In this document: piece by piece, positions 13,301 to 28,300 of the stretch
Layout: the number at the start of each line of letters is the position of its first letter
Position numbering within the stretch: position 1 is the stretch's first letter
Source of the DNA: Atopsyche davidsoni
Lineage: Eukaryota; Arthropoda; Insecta; Trichoptera; Hydrobiosidae
Direction: 5' to 3'
Length of the DNA: 64,000 nucleotides
NCBI GenBank assembly: GCA_022113835.1
Contig: JAILWY010000015.1
Coordinates: 5,342,001 to 5,406,000, forward strand
Translations under genes and position numbers: made by a program
The notes under the pieces: model-generated
The model's database searches: none
Seen by the model: the letters and a program-made list of their open reading frames with translations, nothing else
Told to the model about the DNA's origin: nothing

Positions 13301-16300
13301 TGAAATATTAACTAATATTTATTAAATACAAAATATGTATAATGGCATTTTTATTTTAGTGCGTACCGTCCGCCAGTTTCGTAATATTTGCACAGTCTTA
13401 CGCAATTCGAAAGATAAAATCCTTCTGTTTACGATGGCAGTTTTCTCGTGGCACGTAGGGGCATTCTGCTCGGAGTGCTCACCCCTGCAGAACCACCCCC
13501 TGCACGTAGTCTCTTATCTCGGCCAGACTGCTTAATTACCTACCCCAAGACTCAGAAAACTATAAAAACTTACGAGAAAACATGCCAATTATATTCGCTT
13601 TATGACCTTATATACGGAGCTTCAAACTCGATGCTGCTTCCTGAAACGGGGTGACAACGTTTTAGATTTTTTTATTTACGTTATAATTTTAACTACAATT
13701 TTTTTTACACGGCACGATGTTAAAACTATATATTATTTAACAAAAAAAATTTATTAAAATTTGACAGTTTCATTATGCTATTATTGGAATTAGAAAGTAT
13801 TTTATTATTATGAGTAGAATTTCACGTATCAATTTATTTAAGTAGAACACATATCAATTCCGTAACCTCTAAATATTATTTAGTATATAAAAGATTTATT
13901 AATTACTGAGCGATTAATTTTGTCAGTGGTTATCAATGTATTAATAATGCATTAAGAATACAAATTGTCTAGTTGCAAAATTATTTTGAGTATTATTTAT
14001 AGTAGCTTACGACATAATCCAGTTTTTATTTTTAAAAAAGCTTCAAATAGTAATTTATTTAATGGCTCTTTATATTTTCTGTGGCATAAATTTTTTTTAG
14101 TTATTTTGTGTGTCATATTCTAATGTACATAATTATTCATACAACAGTCCTAATATTAGTATCAAAAATTTAATCTAATGCACGATTTGATAAATTTAAT
14201 TCCATTGTGACCGCTGTTTATTTTTTATCCAATAACTCAGACACGCCGTGTTAGTCTACTAAAAATCTACATCCATCACCTGGTAAGCCCACAAAAAGCA
14301 TAACTTCAGTCAAATAGTCACTTTGTTATGACAAAGAGTAAGGCTTTGTCTACGTGAGGTGAAAAATCACCCGGACATTTCCACTGGGGTCGAACACAGC
14401 GGAACGTACCTGCGAAGTCGTTACCTGCTTACCTGAATAAATTAATTACCCGCTTTTATAGCAACAAAAAATAGCTGCGACACACCTACGGTTTATATAC
14501 GGGGATTCAATACTCATGGTATCACTATGTATAATGAGTTTAAAATATTTCATATCCTATATTATCATAATCTAACTTTGACTAATGACTTACTTGATAA
14601 TAAAAAAAATAATGAAATCGTTTTATATTAAAAATTAATATTTAGGGTCAGTACGGTTTATGTACTTGTACTATACAGCATATATACTAAATAAACATTA
14701 AAAATATATAAATTATATTTTATGTGGTTAACAATATATATTATTTAATCTTTAAACGTAGAAATGTGAAAATTAGCTGTCAAGTCAACTAACTGCACAT
14801 AGCGATGCGCCGCCGGTGCATATATCACTATTTCGAAAAGCGGCGGAAAAATTTCCACTTGTGCAAGGGAAATGCATACATCATCCATCCATCCGGCGAA
14901 TTCAGCGAAACAAAAAGCTGGACCAGAAGTCAGGGTTCCCCGACTGCGGCGCGGGGTGATATGGATATACGAGCCGAACAATGAAAACACCCAGCGCAGG
15001 GCTGGCCAAACTGCGGGCCGCGCGCCCCGGACGACCCCGCCAACGTGATGATGAAGTATTTTTACACTTAGTGAAGGCTAGGTCAGAAATTTATTTTCTA
15101 TCATATTTGGATAATTTTACCAACTGCTCGTAACATGCTTTCTACGTTATATCAAAAGGATTTTGATTTTATACATTGGCAACAATTACTATCCTGACGA
15201 CGTTGTTAAAATACGCACTCTTTTTATGTGTACACCAACAAATAAACTAGTAGCATTAGCAAAATAGCTAACATGTGTAGCCAATACAAAACTAAAAGCA
15301 GCTTTTGGTCAACCCTGCTCCACTATATGTCCAGCTGGGCTGCGTCATCAGTTCGTGGCGAGCATGTGCATGAGGGAGATTCCTAAACTTTAACAGTTAC
15401 AAGTATTTTTCCTCTTCAATAGAATCCATAAGCATTCCCTTAAGGTTTCAAAATGTGTGATGCATATATGCCTTAAAGTAAAAATGTAGAAATAATATTA
15501 CATACTTTTAGTCCGTTGTACTTTATTTTATTAATAACTTTTTATAAGAGAGACTCTCGATACTGACTTCGGGGCATTTTTTAGATTTCACTGTGTATAT
15601 TATAGTTACGCGGTAACTCTTTCGCATGGTGTCCTACGGGTCGCTTAACTTACTTGTTTGAGCCATATAACCGACATTAGAGCACATGATATGACAGTTA
15701 AAGTTTGTGGTATCCCACTGATTTGGGTATCATGTTTTTTGTCATCCAGCAGGTGTTCACATATGAAAATTCGCCCAAACGCGCCTATCCGCCGAATACT
15801 TCCCGAGGCAAACTTCTTCGTCCAATTCGGTCCCGCAGTTTGCGATACGCTGCCGTATGAAATATTGCAGTCCGCGGGGAAGTTTTTACTGCAAACATGG
15901 CAGCTCATGTCGTATTCCGCCCGCGCCGCGTGTTATTTGTTTGAGAAAACTCTCCGTTGCAGGTTGGGTCCGCGCATGTGTTACGCTAACTGAAAGGTGT
16001 CTCCTCGCGATGTTTGCTTTGTAGTGTTCTCGCAACTCGCCGGGAAGAGTCAAATTAAATATAACTGCGCGACAAACTAGAACGCCGACACCGGTCGAGA
16101 CGTTAACACAACAAAGAAGCGGCAACAGCTTAATAAGTACTCCGACTATATATTTACAACAGCTGTTATAGTCTACAAGAATGTTTGCGCAAAACCCAAA
16201 AAATTAAAATAAATATTTTAAATTATAATTGGTAATTGTACTATACTTGTCGTACGTATTAAAAAGGAAGAGCGAAAGGCTTTATGATTATATTTTTTAT

Positions 16301-19300
16301 CTGTAGTTTTTTTTTAATTTTATTAAATTCCAGGCCAACGTGTAATTTGATAATGTAATTTGACTGTCAGATTAATCCTATTATTTCCTAATATAATCTT
16401 AGAATATTATAAATTAAACAAGTCTGTCTTGGATATAAAGTTTTTATCATCTTTGAAAAACGTGCGCTTGTAATTATGTCTGTAAAATGGTGTACAATTC
16501 GCAATGCGAAATTTTAAAAGCTGTTCCCACTCGTTGATATCGGTGAGATTTTCTCTGTGAGTATATGATTACTTAATTTATAAATCATTTCACACTAATA
16601 TTAGATACGAACAAATATTGACAAAATAATACTAAGACGAAAAAAAAATATTTTGATTTATTTCAAGGCACAGATTGTCGTATTAAAACTTTTTTAATAA
16701 GTAAGTTTACAGCTTAATCCACCAGGGTGAGATTTCTGATCCATCCATCAATTTGTCATCATCACTACATCACTCTCTTTGGAAACCAATCCATCTTCTC
16801 CAACGAGCATAACTCCTCGACACGGACCCATTCATCAGCACTTTCAGCCGTTCATTTCACTGTACATATTTACATTCCTGTACGAGCTCCTTCCTCCATT
16901 AGTCACGTCCGTATTCCGCCATATTTTTTTTGTTTAAACTGAACTGTGCGCCGTCCCGCTGCAACTAAAACCTGCATGGCACATTTGTAAATATTTATAA
17001 CAAAGTTATTGGAAATTTATTGCTTGTGTCAACATTACGTATGTTTTTATGGTTTGTGTTCTGAAAAACCCTACCGCTGCAATCTTGAGTGACTGCGTTT
17101 CATGTGCATTTGTACAAATAACCTTTCATAATGGAAATCCGACGGATCGAAATGCTTGACCAGCCCTGGTGGCCGCGATTAAGGCCGTTCTAGAATATTC
17201 CGTGTTTATGGAAATGTGCGACACGCTTTTATGACTTGTACGGTTATAGTTTTAAAAATTTATTTCATAATCCGTTAATGGTGCATCTTTACAATTAATC
17301 TTGAAATATCGTTTTATATTTAATGAACTTAACTGTTTAAATGCCTTGACCTGCTTAGAGAAAAATGGTTTCTGCTATAACTGCTTTTTAGACTGTTTTA
17401 CTAAACGCGTTATTTTTAATTGTTCATATGCAAATAATAAAAGACTAGAATCTACGTAAGAAAACTGTGTTAAAAAATATTTATTAAATGTAGAAAGGCA
17501 AGCATTTATTATGTGTGTTACTTTTCTTTGGGAGATTTTTCAGTAGCCATCCGTTTTATTTTCAGAATTATTTGTTATCGCAGTATAATTGGTCTATTTT
17601 ATAAATTTTTATATGAGCAGTAAACAAATTTTTAAAAGTCTTTTTTTTAATCAAAAAATCAGATGCCTATCGTGAAAATATTCTGCTATCATAAAAAAAG
17701 TATTTTTATGATATATTCCCATACCAAGGTGCTTTCGTATTTTGTCTACTAAAAATTTAATTTTACGAAAATCCAACATTTGCGTTTGAGTCCACACTGT
17801 ATTTCATTTGTAAACGCCACTTTTGCTTAAGTGCTGTAATTAAGTTTGAAAATTTATCTTCTAATCCCTCGATTTATTAAATTAGATATATTCCCTCAAA
17901 ACATCATACATAAAACGAACAGGTTTGTGAATGCTTAAAAGGAGGAACGTTTGTTTTGTTTAAGTATAATTCCTAGCAACGCGTATTCTTTTCAAATATT
18001 TTATTTACTCATAAAAAATGGTCGTTGTCAATTACACGTCCATTTGCAATTAACTACACTTGGTAGCTCAGAGACTAACATACAACTACTTGTGTTTTAA
18101 AAAATGCACAGTTTTCATTATTTAAGCAGCTAATCATATTAAATTTATTGCCAACTTCATCAGTGTGCTGTCTGCCACTAATAAATAAATAAACTGTTTT
18201 CATGTTTGATATATAATATTTATTTTGCGAAATCAATACAACGCTATTTAGCCTCTACAAACGACTGCTTATTTTTTCAACACTCATGACTAGGAGATTA
18301 CAAATATTTTTGTTTGTGAGTACTTTCGCGCTTCAAAAGCTCCTTGAGGCGAAAGCGGTCTGAATCAGAACCCGAGTCTAAAGAAGCCGTTTAACAGCTA
18401 AATCACTCACTACCAAAAAATGTAATCTTATAGCCAATTTGCTATTTTTATTTCAGGGTCTTCCGATGTCTTCAATAGCAACATTTTTGTATTAGAAATA
18501 TCACTCGAATGTTGTCGATATTTTATTGCACGTTGGTCTCGATGGCCGGCAGCTCTGGACGCATTACTGACCTTTTGCTGTCTGTTACAGAGAACGGGCT
18601 GCTGTCGTACGAGAACCCGAACTACCACCTGGACCCGGCGCGGCTGGACGATGCCCTGAACAGGAACGCCGCCCTGGCGCTGTACGGAGGCGCAGCACGC
18701 TCCCTGCTGCTCTCCAAGGACGGGTACGACCCTGACGACTTCACAGACAACCGCAGGTAGGTCCCACCCTCCCCAGCTGCACCCCTAACTCCTGAAAACC
18801 CACGGGCAACGGGCATCCTGAAAACCCAGCTCGTCTTTTGATGTACACTTACAACAAAGCTATTTTTTGTAAACTTCATTTTTAACACAATTCTTATATT
18901 AAAAATAAAGGTGAGATCTACTCCCTTAACAAGTTTATAATCTCTTGAAATCTAACGACAATACGCGGAGTTAAATTCACCATGTATTGATTTTAATGTG
19001 AAAATACTTCTTCCGATTGAATTTGTCTGTGTTATACTCAGCGAAGACTTCTTGCCTGCTATTTGTTTCAATACTGTGTCTATACAAAAGAGACATCCAT
19101 TATTCGTGGGCTGCTAATAGATTAACGGAAAGCGAGTACGCGAGACCGTTACCTTGCTAATTTTTTATACTTTTGCTTGCGCAATGTCGGGGCATTCAAA
19201 TAGTCGATCTTCTCTCTGTGCGAGATGTCAGAGTTCAGGCGGGCGTCTCGGCTCTTTGTTTTAATTAAAAAAGATTATTTTCTTTGTCTCAAACGCAAAG

Positions 19301-22300
19301 AATGAAGGCTGCAATACTTTTGACCCAGTTCTCTAAAGAGGTTATATTGTAGTCTACTTTATAAATATTCACCCGGCTTACTTCGCCTTACGCGAGGATC
19401 TTTTGAATTTATTATCTTCTGCTTCGTTTGCTTTGAGTTATCACAGGTGTTCAGTGCATATTTCAATTGCAACACTTTAAAGTATATAGGTCTCTGGTGT
19501 AAAAATGTTCTGATGTACCTAAACTGAGAAGCAACGTACTGATAACCGACGCTTTGGTTTATTAGTAGTTTTTTTTTTATTTTACACATACAAAGAGATA
19601 CATATTTACTACGCAGACCATTAATTTCATAAAGAAGAAAATACAAAATTTTAAAATACCTAAAATAAAATATACAAAAGCGTCGTTCTTGTATACATGA
19701 CAGTTGGTGAATTTAAAATATTTTTTTTTTATTTAGGTTGTAGATAGGCAATCAGACTCAATATTTTTGTACAAGTACATTCCCGTACACAGAATAATTG
19801 AAGTGATCATTTTTTATTGGCCGGTATCGATCCCAATTGGAATGGCCGACCTGCACTAATGACACGGCATGGTGAAATCAATCAGGTGATCTATACAGGC
19901 CGCCGGGCGGGCAATAAGCCTTTGTTACATTAAATACATAACATATCTACCTATTATATACGGTGTTTCATAACTCACTGTATAACATAAGTAGCGGAAT
20001 TTTTTTAAAACTTTACTACTGCTATATTAATTTAGGCTTTTTTTTTTCTAAATAATGCTACTTGTAGTATCTACCACGGCCCGTTAGAAACTAGTCTACA
20101 CTGATTCAGTTAATTTTTCTTATATATATTTTTTTGTCGTATGAAGAAGTTCGTTAGTAGCTAATATCATTTCAATCACTAACCAGTTTCGCATTTTTCG
20201 AGACCCTATGTAACGTTTTGTTATATATATATATATATATATTGATTCAATAAAAAAAAAAAATTTTACAGCCATTTATTATGATTTTGGTTGTTGTCTA
20301 GTTTAATAATACTTACATAATAATATATGTATTATTTAAACCACAATCAAACCTTGTTAGTTTTATGTGGTTAAATACATTCATAATTTAGTCTTTATAC
20401 CAATCTATCAAAATTTTACATAAATATTCCGTAATTTATCTCAAGGGCTCACGGTTCGGGGGATCCATTCAATTAAGACGCTCCTTTGCGACCCATTAAA
20501 TCGGAACGTCCTTCCGGTCTGTTAACCCTCGGGTCCTCCGTGAAGCGCCATTTCCACAGAGGCAGTGCCGCATCCATCAATTTTATTCGATGTTATTCCG
20601 CGATGGCCCTCCCGGGGGCGCACCTGTGACTTACGACTGCATTTAATGCATTTTATACTAACCTTACCTAACGCTGTTTGAAAATACGCCATTGCTTAGT
20701 TTTAAAATCAAAATATACTGCCCAAACCAAAAGGAAGATATTCTATCTCATTTTTGGGAGCATTATTTCTGGTGATGATTATTATTAAATATTTTTAATA
20801 AACGTGTACGTCGGTCATTTTTTGCCACTGTTGTCGTGAAAAATATAATATAATAATAGTAATACAATATTTTGTATCGACACATGCAATTTCAGTGCAT
20901 TTTTTGTTTGACACAAGCATGCGTCTATTGACTTCAAACAAAAATCAACGGTTTTATCATTTAGCTAAAACTTTCCGTTTTTTTAAAAGAAAATTTTATT
21001 GCAACGGGTGTGTTTTGTACCCCGTTTGACAAGTTTTTATTTAAAAACTAAAATACGTATATTTTCAGTCTACGATGCAATCAATATTTTATTGTTTTTG
21101 TGGACCGCACGCCACTGCTGGGAGTGCTGATCGAACTTGCTTTTGGCGGTGTATAAATATCAAAGCAAACCGAGACGCAAAACACAAATATGAAACACAT
21201 TTGCTCACCCAATAAAAAAACGTGAAAACCTAGTTTTGTGACAGACAGGGGATCGTGCCCTTTCCCTACAGTTTATTCGCCAGGGCCGCAGTAGAGATGT
21301 CTGCTAACGGAACTCTGAATATTTAAAATCTATATTTGTGCACGTGCACGAGCCGCCGCTGTACCGGGCATATTCAAATAGTCCCGTATCTCGCGGCAGC
21401 CGGAAAATCTGTCTCAAACACTTACATTTACTGTCGCTCGGTAATATCGCGCCAACCCCGCCTCAGTACGCCCCTGGACTCCTGAAAACGGCTCCTTGTT
21501 TTAACACTTATCCGCGTTGCTACAGCCAAAAACAAAAACGCGTATATACGTGTACTACAGAAAAATGACCTTCATACGTTTATTTTTTTATAACACTGTA
21601 ACACAATACCTGGTTAAAGAAAATATATATAAGAAGTATTTATATGCTTTAGGCTTTAAATATGTAAACTAAATAAAATACAATACTGTCTTTGGCGCTA
21701 TTTATCCATAGCTTATAAATACAACCACGCATTTTTTTATTATTAATGCACAGTGATCAAATGCATTCTTTTTAGTGGCATTTCAAAACATTTGCAGTTA
21801 AAAAGTAAAAGTCTACATATTAATTATAATAATTTAAAGTTTCTATAGCTTAATAATGTCACTCATGTTTTTATGTTTTTTTTTTTTTCTATAGTTATAA
21901 TGTTTCTTAACTCTACAGGCAGTGTAGACCGAAATAGCTGTGATGAAACAACTCCACGTATGTTAAACTACGTAATTTTCGTTTTCAATGTGGATGGTGA
22001 TTGCTCTGATCGCCTTATCATGATTACGAATTATTCATAAGTTTTCTCATTATTGAGTTTTTGAAATATCTGGCTAGACGAGTAAATTGTGTTTATTTGC
22101 AAACGCTCTAATATGATGGATGACTGTATAGTCGTAACCGTAGAATATTGCAAAAGTAAATTTGTAATATCCACGGGAGACTGGTCTCATTTGTAATACT
22201 CCGCATTTATATGAATAGTCGCAAGTTTGAAACGTCGAAAATGCTCACTCCATAAAAATAGTCGTCTCCTAGTCATTTAGATTAGCATCGTTAATTTTGA

Positions 22301-25300
22301 TTTAACTGTATTTTTGGAATCAAAGCATATGACAGAAAGCCATTAAATCATATTAAACTGTCTTAAATTGGGGTTATATCTATTTTGAGTTTTTCATTTT
22401 TCACCAATTGTGTCTCTTGGGGTGCCTTCATCCCCGTTGTGACCCCAGCCTTTGTCTGCCTCCACCTGCAGCTCCCGGGTTTATCTCGCACCTGAATTAG
22501 ATACCTCTTATCCGCCCCCGCTTTTCACCCTTTATCTAGCAGGTAAACAAACTGAACTATTTTGTCTGAAAACGTCGGCGAAACACAATCATATTACTTA
22601 GAAGGCTTTTGTGAAGTATACTACATATTTTATTTTGTTTTTATTTTATATATTTTTGAATAAAATACTTCAGTGATTTTCCACATCTTTAGGTTGGCGA
22701 AACCGGTCACTAATAAAAATAAAAATGTGGAAAATCACTCAAGTATTTTATTCAAAAATAAGAAAATGGAATTCCACCAAGTACTCTCTGTCAAAAATAT
22801 TGAATTTCTTTATTTTATATGGTAGTTTTTTTTTCCATCAAAATTGATGCCAGCTTCTTAATGATATATATTTTTATTGATTAAATTTCTTAATGAGATC
22901 CGTATTTGGTGAGACGAAGAAAACAAGTAACGTCATTAAATACAGGATATCTGTAATATTTTATCTGTTGACGGAAATTTATGAAATATATCCCATAAAT
23001 TATTTTATGGGCGAGATAAACAAGCAGCGCCATCTTGAGCTTCCTGTATATTTCGGCAACATAAATATTACCCATTAATTTCAATATTTTGTAAGAGATG
23101 CTATTGTGAGTCATCCTGTATACGAAAATCTGAACAATATTACTAATTGCCATTCTTATAAATTGTTCTTGGAACTTAGTTAATTAGTGTCGGCTCTTTT
23201 TACAGTTTTATTTTTTGCGATTTGAGAAAAATACGTCCTCTAGATTTTTTTTAAAACTCCTATAATTTTTAAACGAAAAAACTATTTTGAGACCAGAAAT
23301 AAAAAAATTTCAGGAGTATTTTTTTAAAAACATTTTCTTTACACAATAAGCCTGTTTAGCAAAATACGGATTTAATAAAAATTACTTCTTTATTTTAAGA
23401 CGTTTTTTTTATGTGTGGGGTATTTGTAATCCTTAATTTAAATTAAATATAAACTAGTTGTTTTTCCGGGTAGCAATGGCTCCACTATGAAATTCTCTCT
23501 TATTTGATGGCCATGATTGACCTTCTCTTCTTCAGGTGCCTCTCCTCAGAGAAATTTGGTGACCATCTCACTAAACAAGTCTGCTCATGGTTTTATAAGT
23601 GTAATGGGTCCCCGGGTCTTTCTACACCGCAGTGTTATATTCGAAGGATAGGTCTGCGTACTGCTACTGCCCAATACCATTATTATACAATTTTTTCCTT
23701 ACGCATTTAGATTTGATATTCCCTTTGCAAGATACTTCCAGGACACATCTCTCCACAATCATTTTAAGTCCACCACTACATTCAGGGCACAGAATGGCAG
23801 CCACGCACAAGCAACATGATTGACCACGACGATTCCCTTAGAAAATACTGTATGACACATGTATCTAGAATATATTGATCACGTCACTTAAATAAGCTGA
23901 ATGTGGACTTACTTATTTGTAAATCCTTGAAGAATTCTCAGGTTTTATCCCGGCGTACATCGCAGCTAAGCCTGGGTCCTTACTTTTCACGTAGCAGTTT
24001 CCATACTTAGGCTTTATATCGAAATGAATAATAAAAGAGCGCGCCCTTTTTGTTTTATCCCTCGGAATGGAAACTTATGTATTCCAGTGGAATATTAAAG
24101 GCAACTGACTCGAGATTGTCTTTTTGTGGAACTTCAAATTTAATGTACAAATTTTAAAATTCCGCAGATGTTTTTTGCAATTTGGGAGCCATTATTTTGA
24201 ATTGAATAGGCACTAAAGACAATAGTTTTGGAAATTCGGCGACAGAGAACCATTATTAATTTTCAGTAGCGTAGAATGTAATCTCAGTACACAGTTTAAT
24301 GTACTACATTTGGACTTAAACTTATATTTATTTATTTGTATTTCAAAGCCAAGGCTGGCATAGATGTGCAAAATGTAATATTATTTTATTCACTAATTAC
24401 AATATGTTTTATAAATATTAATAAACGTTTGTTATTAGATTATTTAAATTAGACAATATTGGCCTACACGTATTTGAAATTAATTGAAACTTGTACCGTA
24501 TGACTCTATCTCCAAGTGGGAACAGACCCTAAACTAACCGAATAATGTTAATAATACAGGGAGTCCGATTATTACACCTATTTTTAAAATACGTCACTTT
24601 TATTTGTCATGACTTGTAATTAATAAATTATCATAATTAAATAGTTTTCTTACAAAGTATAAAATGATTCTTGAATAAAGGTCTTTGAAAGCTCTTGGGG
24701 CGCGGTGTCGAGATAATTCCTGAGTTTCCTAGCGCTGTATTATAATATATTTTAATATACTTCTTGTTTTAATTACAATCACGTCATGGCGGTACGCTTG
24801 ATAATATTTAAATGAAACTAATTACTACTCTGGACTAGAGAGAGCTGACACAGCAGCTCGGCTCGGCTGTCGGACATTATTCCCGGCGGCGTAAGATATC
24901 GGTCAGCTGGTCGTCGCCCGTTAAAACTTTTCAGTCCGCCATTGCCGGCGCCATCTTGGGTGTGTTTTCAGCCTGAAAGCAACGGAAAATATTTGCCAAA
25001 GTACCTATTCGCTCCAGTTTGTAATTTTTGAAATTGTTTCAAGTGAAAAGTGGCTTATAAACTTAATTTAAAAATTGTTTAACTGGGGGGTTGAATTAGT
25101 TACCGGACCGCCATCCTCGTAGAGTTTTAGTTAAAACATCGATCCGCCTTTGGTTTAATTATGTAAAAGTCGTTTTCAATAATTGATCAATATTTTAGGC
25201 GTTATTTCTAACTATAAAGGTCGCAATGTTTATATATAAAGACCCTTCATTTTTCGTCTCGATACTGGAGTCCTTGTAGCATGATGTGCACTGTCTTTTT

Positions 25301-28300
25301 TATTAGTTCTGGCCTTGTAGTTGGCGATCGAACTCTTAGAATTGCGCTGCCTATGTCTAACGGCCAAGATCTTTTCTGGAATAACGCCTTTGAATCTGGA
25401 AATATGTTTTTAATACCAAAAAACATTTTAACGTAGGTATGTGGACTTTTTTATAATGCTCAGTTTTTTTAAGGAATCGACTATGCATGAAGACCGCAGA
25501 ATTTTCTACCAACAACATATTATAAATTGCTGAGGTATTTACTTCGTGATACCCCGTTCTATAAATTATTATTTTAACTAAATGCTTCATTAAGTAAAAC
25601 ATTCATTATTGAAAACCTTTTTCCATGCAAAGTTTTGTTTACAATCAATATTATAAACCCTGCCAGACTAGATTCAGTAAATGACGTTTCACAATTTAAA
25701 AAAATCGTTGGAGAGCGGTTGTACTCAACATAGCTCCGAACCCTGAGTAAGAATTTAAACATTTCTTTACCAAATCTCTGTAGACATGTTGGCCTTGTGA
25801 GCCTTTATTTAAGGTGAATTTGATACAACATCCCTCAGGCTCACTGACAGTTTTTCCGACGTAGATAATTTCAGGTACAATTTCCAGATCGGCAAGGGAA
25901 TAAAGGGATTGTGTCTGACAAGAGCTGTCCGCTGTCGCTAGTTTAGCTTAAAAACTATATATATATTTTTTTTTTTTTTGGGTTCAAAACAATACTCCAT
26001 GTATTCAGTAACACATGTAAAAAGTGATAATATCTCGTGGAACGAAATATTCTTGTCAAAAAGTATTTTTGGAATTTCATTAAAATATTTTACAACATAA
26101 ATGATAAACAATTGTAATGCACTTTTTTTGTTGATATTTCTTATATTATTTTATTTACGGGCATGTTAGTGAACTGGTACACTTTTATAGTATTAAATAA
26201 TGATTAACAATTAAAATCATAAAATCGTGTATCACCCTAAAAAGTGACTGAAAAGCCACAAAAATTAAATTTACACCAGTAACACATTATATAATAAATA
26301 AATTCTAAGTTTAATGTTTTCTTCACATATAGCTTCCAGAATTTTCGGGCCGAAGTATTAAAAGTGTTGTGTTAAAACCTGGGATATCATTTTTATTTCA
26401 TTCTGCAACACAAAATTCTACTATAAAACAGGCTACAGCGACACAACTACAGCAGACTTGCGATCAGCCAATAGAATCCTTTTATTTTAAGTTTTTTTTA
26501 TTATAATAAGTACCAGAAAACCGACTACAATATTCTCTCTAAGAAAACCGTGAACACTTGCTGAGCATAAGCATATGATCAGTGAGATGGATCAAAATAG
26601 CACACTATCGATTGCAAGTTGTGTCGCGACGTGTGTCAGGAGGCTTTACACAACTACGTCGTGGCTGACTTATAATACATATATCAATTGTAAATACAAA
26701 AATGTAGCAAGTCTAAATTGGACATATCAATTGAGGCTAACACTGGAACAGTTGTTCTCTGGCAAGGCTTCACTTCGCTATCTGATATTTTCATCGGTTT
26801 TGTCAGCCGCCGCTCGTCTGGGCCGTCCTCTGACGCCAGCGGCTGGGATCGATACTGCAAAAAACCTACACCAACATTGTTAGCTCCGACAATACAATAT
26901 GTCTTTAAGCAATCGATACACACGGGAAACGGCGAGAAAAGTTCTCAACTATCGCGGCCGTATGGCCAATACGATTCGACCGCAGGGGCTCTTTTACTGA
27001 GCGTTAATTTTAACCGTTCGTGTGAATCCAAAGCGCCTAGGTTGTCGCAGTCCGTTACTCGTGCCAATTGAATGAATCGATATACACAATGTCGCAATAT
27101 ATATATATATATGCACAAAATTTGTAAAATATTTCACGTGTTGTCTTTTTCAATATCGTTGAGTGTAGATGCTGTCTTGTGCGCAGTTAATCCAAATAGA
27201 CTTGCCCTGCTGCTGTTGTCACGGCACGCTACTTATGATGAGTCAACAAATGGCGTATAAAATCTTTATAAAAAAATAATAACACACGAGGTGTGCAAAC
27301 ACGCTTATCACTCCAGCAGCATTCCACCCTGCAAGCAATGCGTGTTCACAAAATTTCAATATATTTTTTTACCACTGATATTGATTTCTCTCGTGAACAG
27401 CCGTTATTTATTTATTTTCAATTTGGTAGTTTATCTGTGCATAGCATCGCATAACCTCGATAATACTAGTATAACAACAATAAATAATGCCAGCATGCAG
27501 TGGCTGCTCCAAGGGCGCGTGTGGCGTGCAGCCCCGGGGGTCAGAGGTCGCGGGGTGAGGCGCCGGGGGAGGGCGGATAGGGAGGACCATCGATCCACGG
27601 TGACTCACCGGCCTGTCCCACCATAACTTACAAAACCCGTGATGGGCCTCGCGTCGGGCAGATGAATCTGTACCGGGTAGCACTACGCTGTCTGCTTCAG
27701 CGCGTTTCCACAAGCAAACGTAAAACTTAAAATTTTGTAAATATATTAATATACGAAATGTACATTCCACACATACAAATTATAACAAATTTTATATTTG
27801 AATTGTTGACTTACAAATCCCGCTCTGGTTGAAGTACTTCCTTTTTTGTGTAAACTATTTAATATTGGTATTCAATACACCCAGAGCGGGTTTTGCAACT
27901 CCGCGGCTCTTAGTAAAACTTGTTATAAAAAATGATTGTCTAAAAAATAGTTTTCATTTTGTCGGTCTGTTCAATATGAATAATTTCTTACAGTCACCCA
28001 TTTAAATTACTCATTGCGTTTATCGAAATATAAAACTGGTGTGCCTTTTCGATTGTGTAATACGAGTATTATTATTATCAACATTTTTACGTTTTAAAAT
28101 AGTTTTGTGCCCGAAATTACAAATTTTCTTTCACTTAATGGCTAAAAGATTACGGTAATAATTTTTGTTGGAAGCGTTTTCGCCCCTCGGGAGGATTTCG
28201 TCAAACTAAATTTGGATATCTAGACATTTGGATAGTCATGTAATGTCATTGAATTAAATTCTTATTTTAATAATTGTAAAACAATAAAACAACAAGAAAT

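Larger units (their letters stand above)
1380..18590 (+). other. Fe65 intron 1 (17.2 kb)
   Basis: AT-rich intron with no supported coding exon. Identified contents are a tRNA-like T-arm with a poly-T/A tract (4520-4560), a foldback repeat near 5.65-5.85 kb, dispersed repeat copies at 6221-6440 and ~12250-12300, a promoter-like GC block at 7257-7445, and a hAT-like miniature element at 14997-15317. The open frame at 7730-8281 is built largely on poly-T tracts and is not accepted as a gene. Confidence 0.5.

Noticed and set aside
25357..25762. Adjacent - strand frames that might be a retroelement fragment
   Set aside because: No reverse transcriptase or other motif could be identified.
27291..27770. 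Two opposed frames of about 110-120 codons over a GC-rich block at 27.49-27.71 kb
   Set aside because: Only the GC block lacks stops; the rest of each frame is AT-rich and unlike protein.
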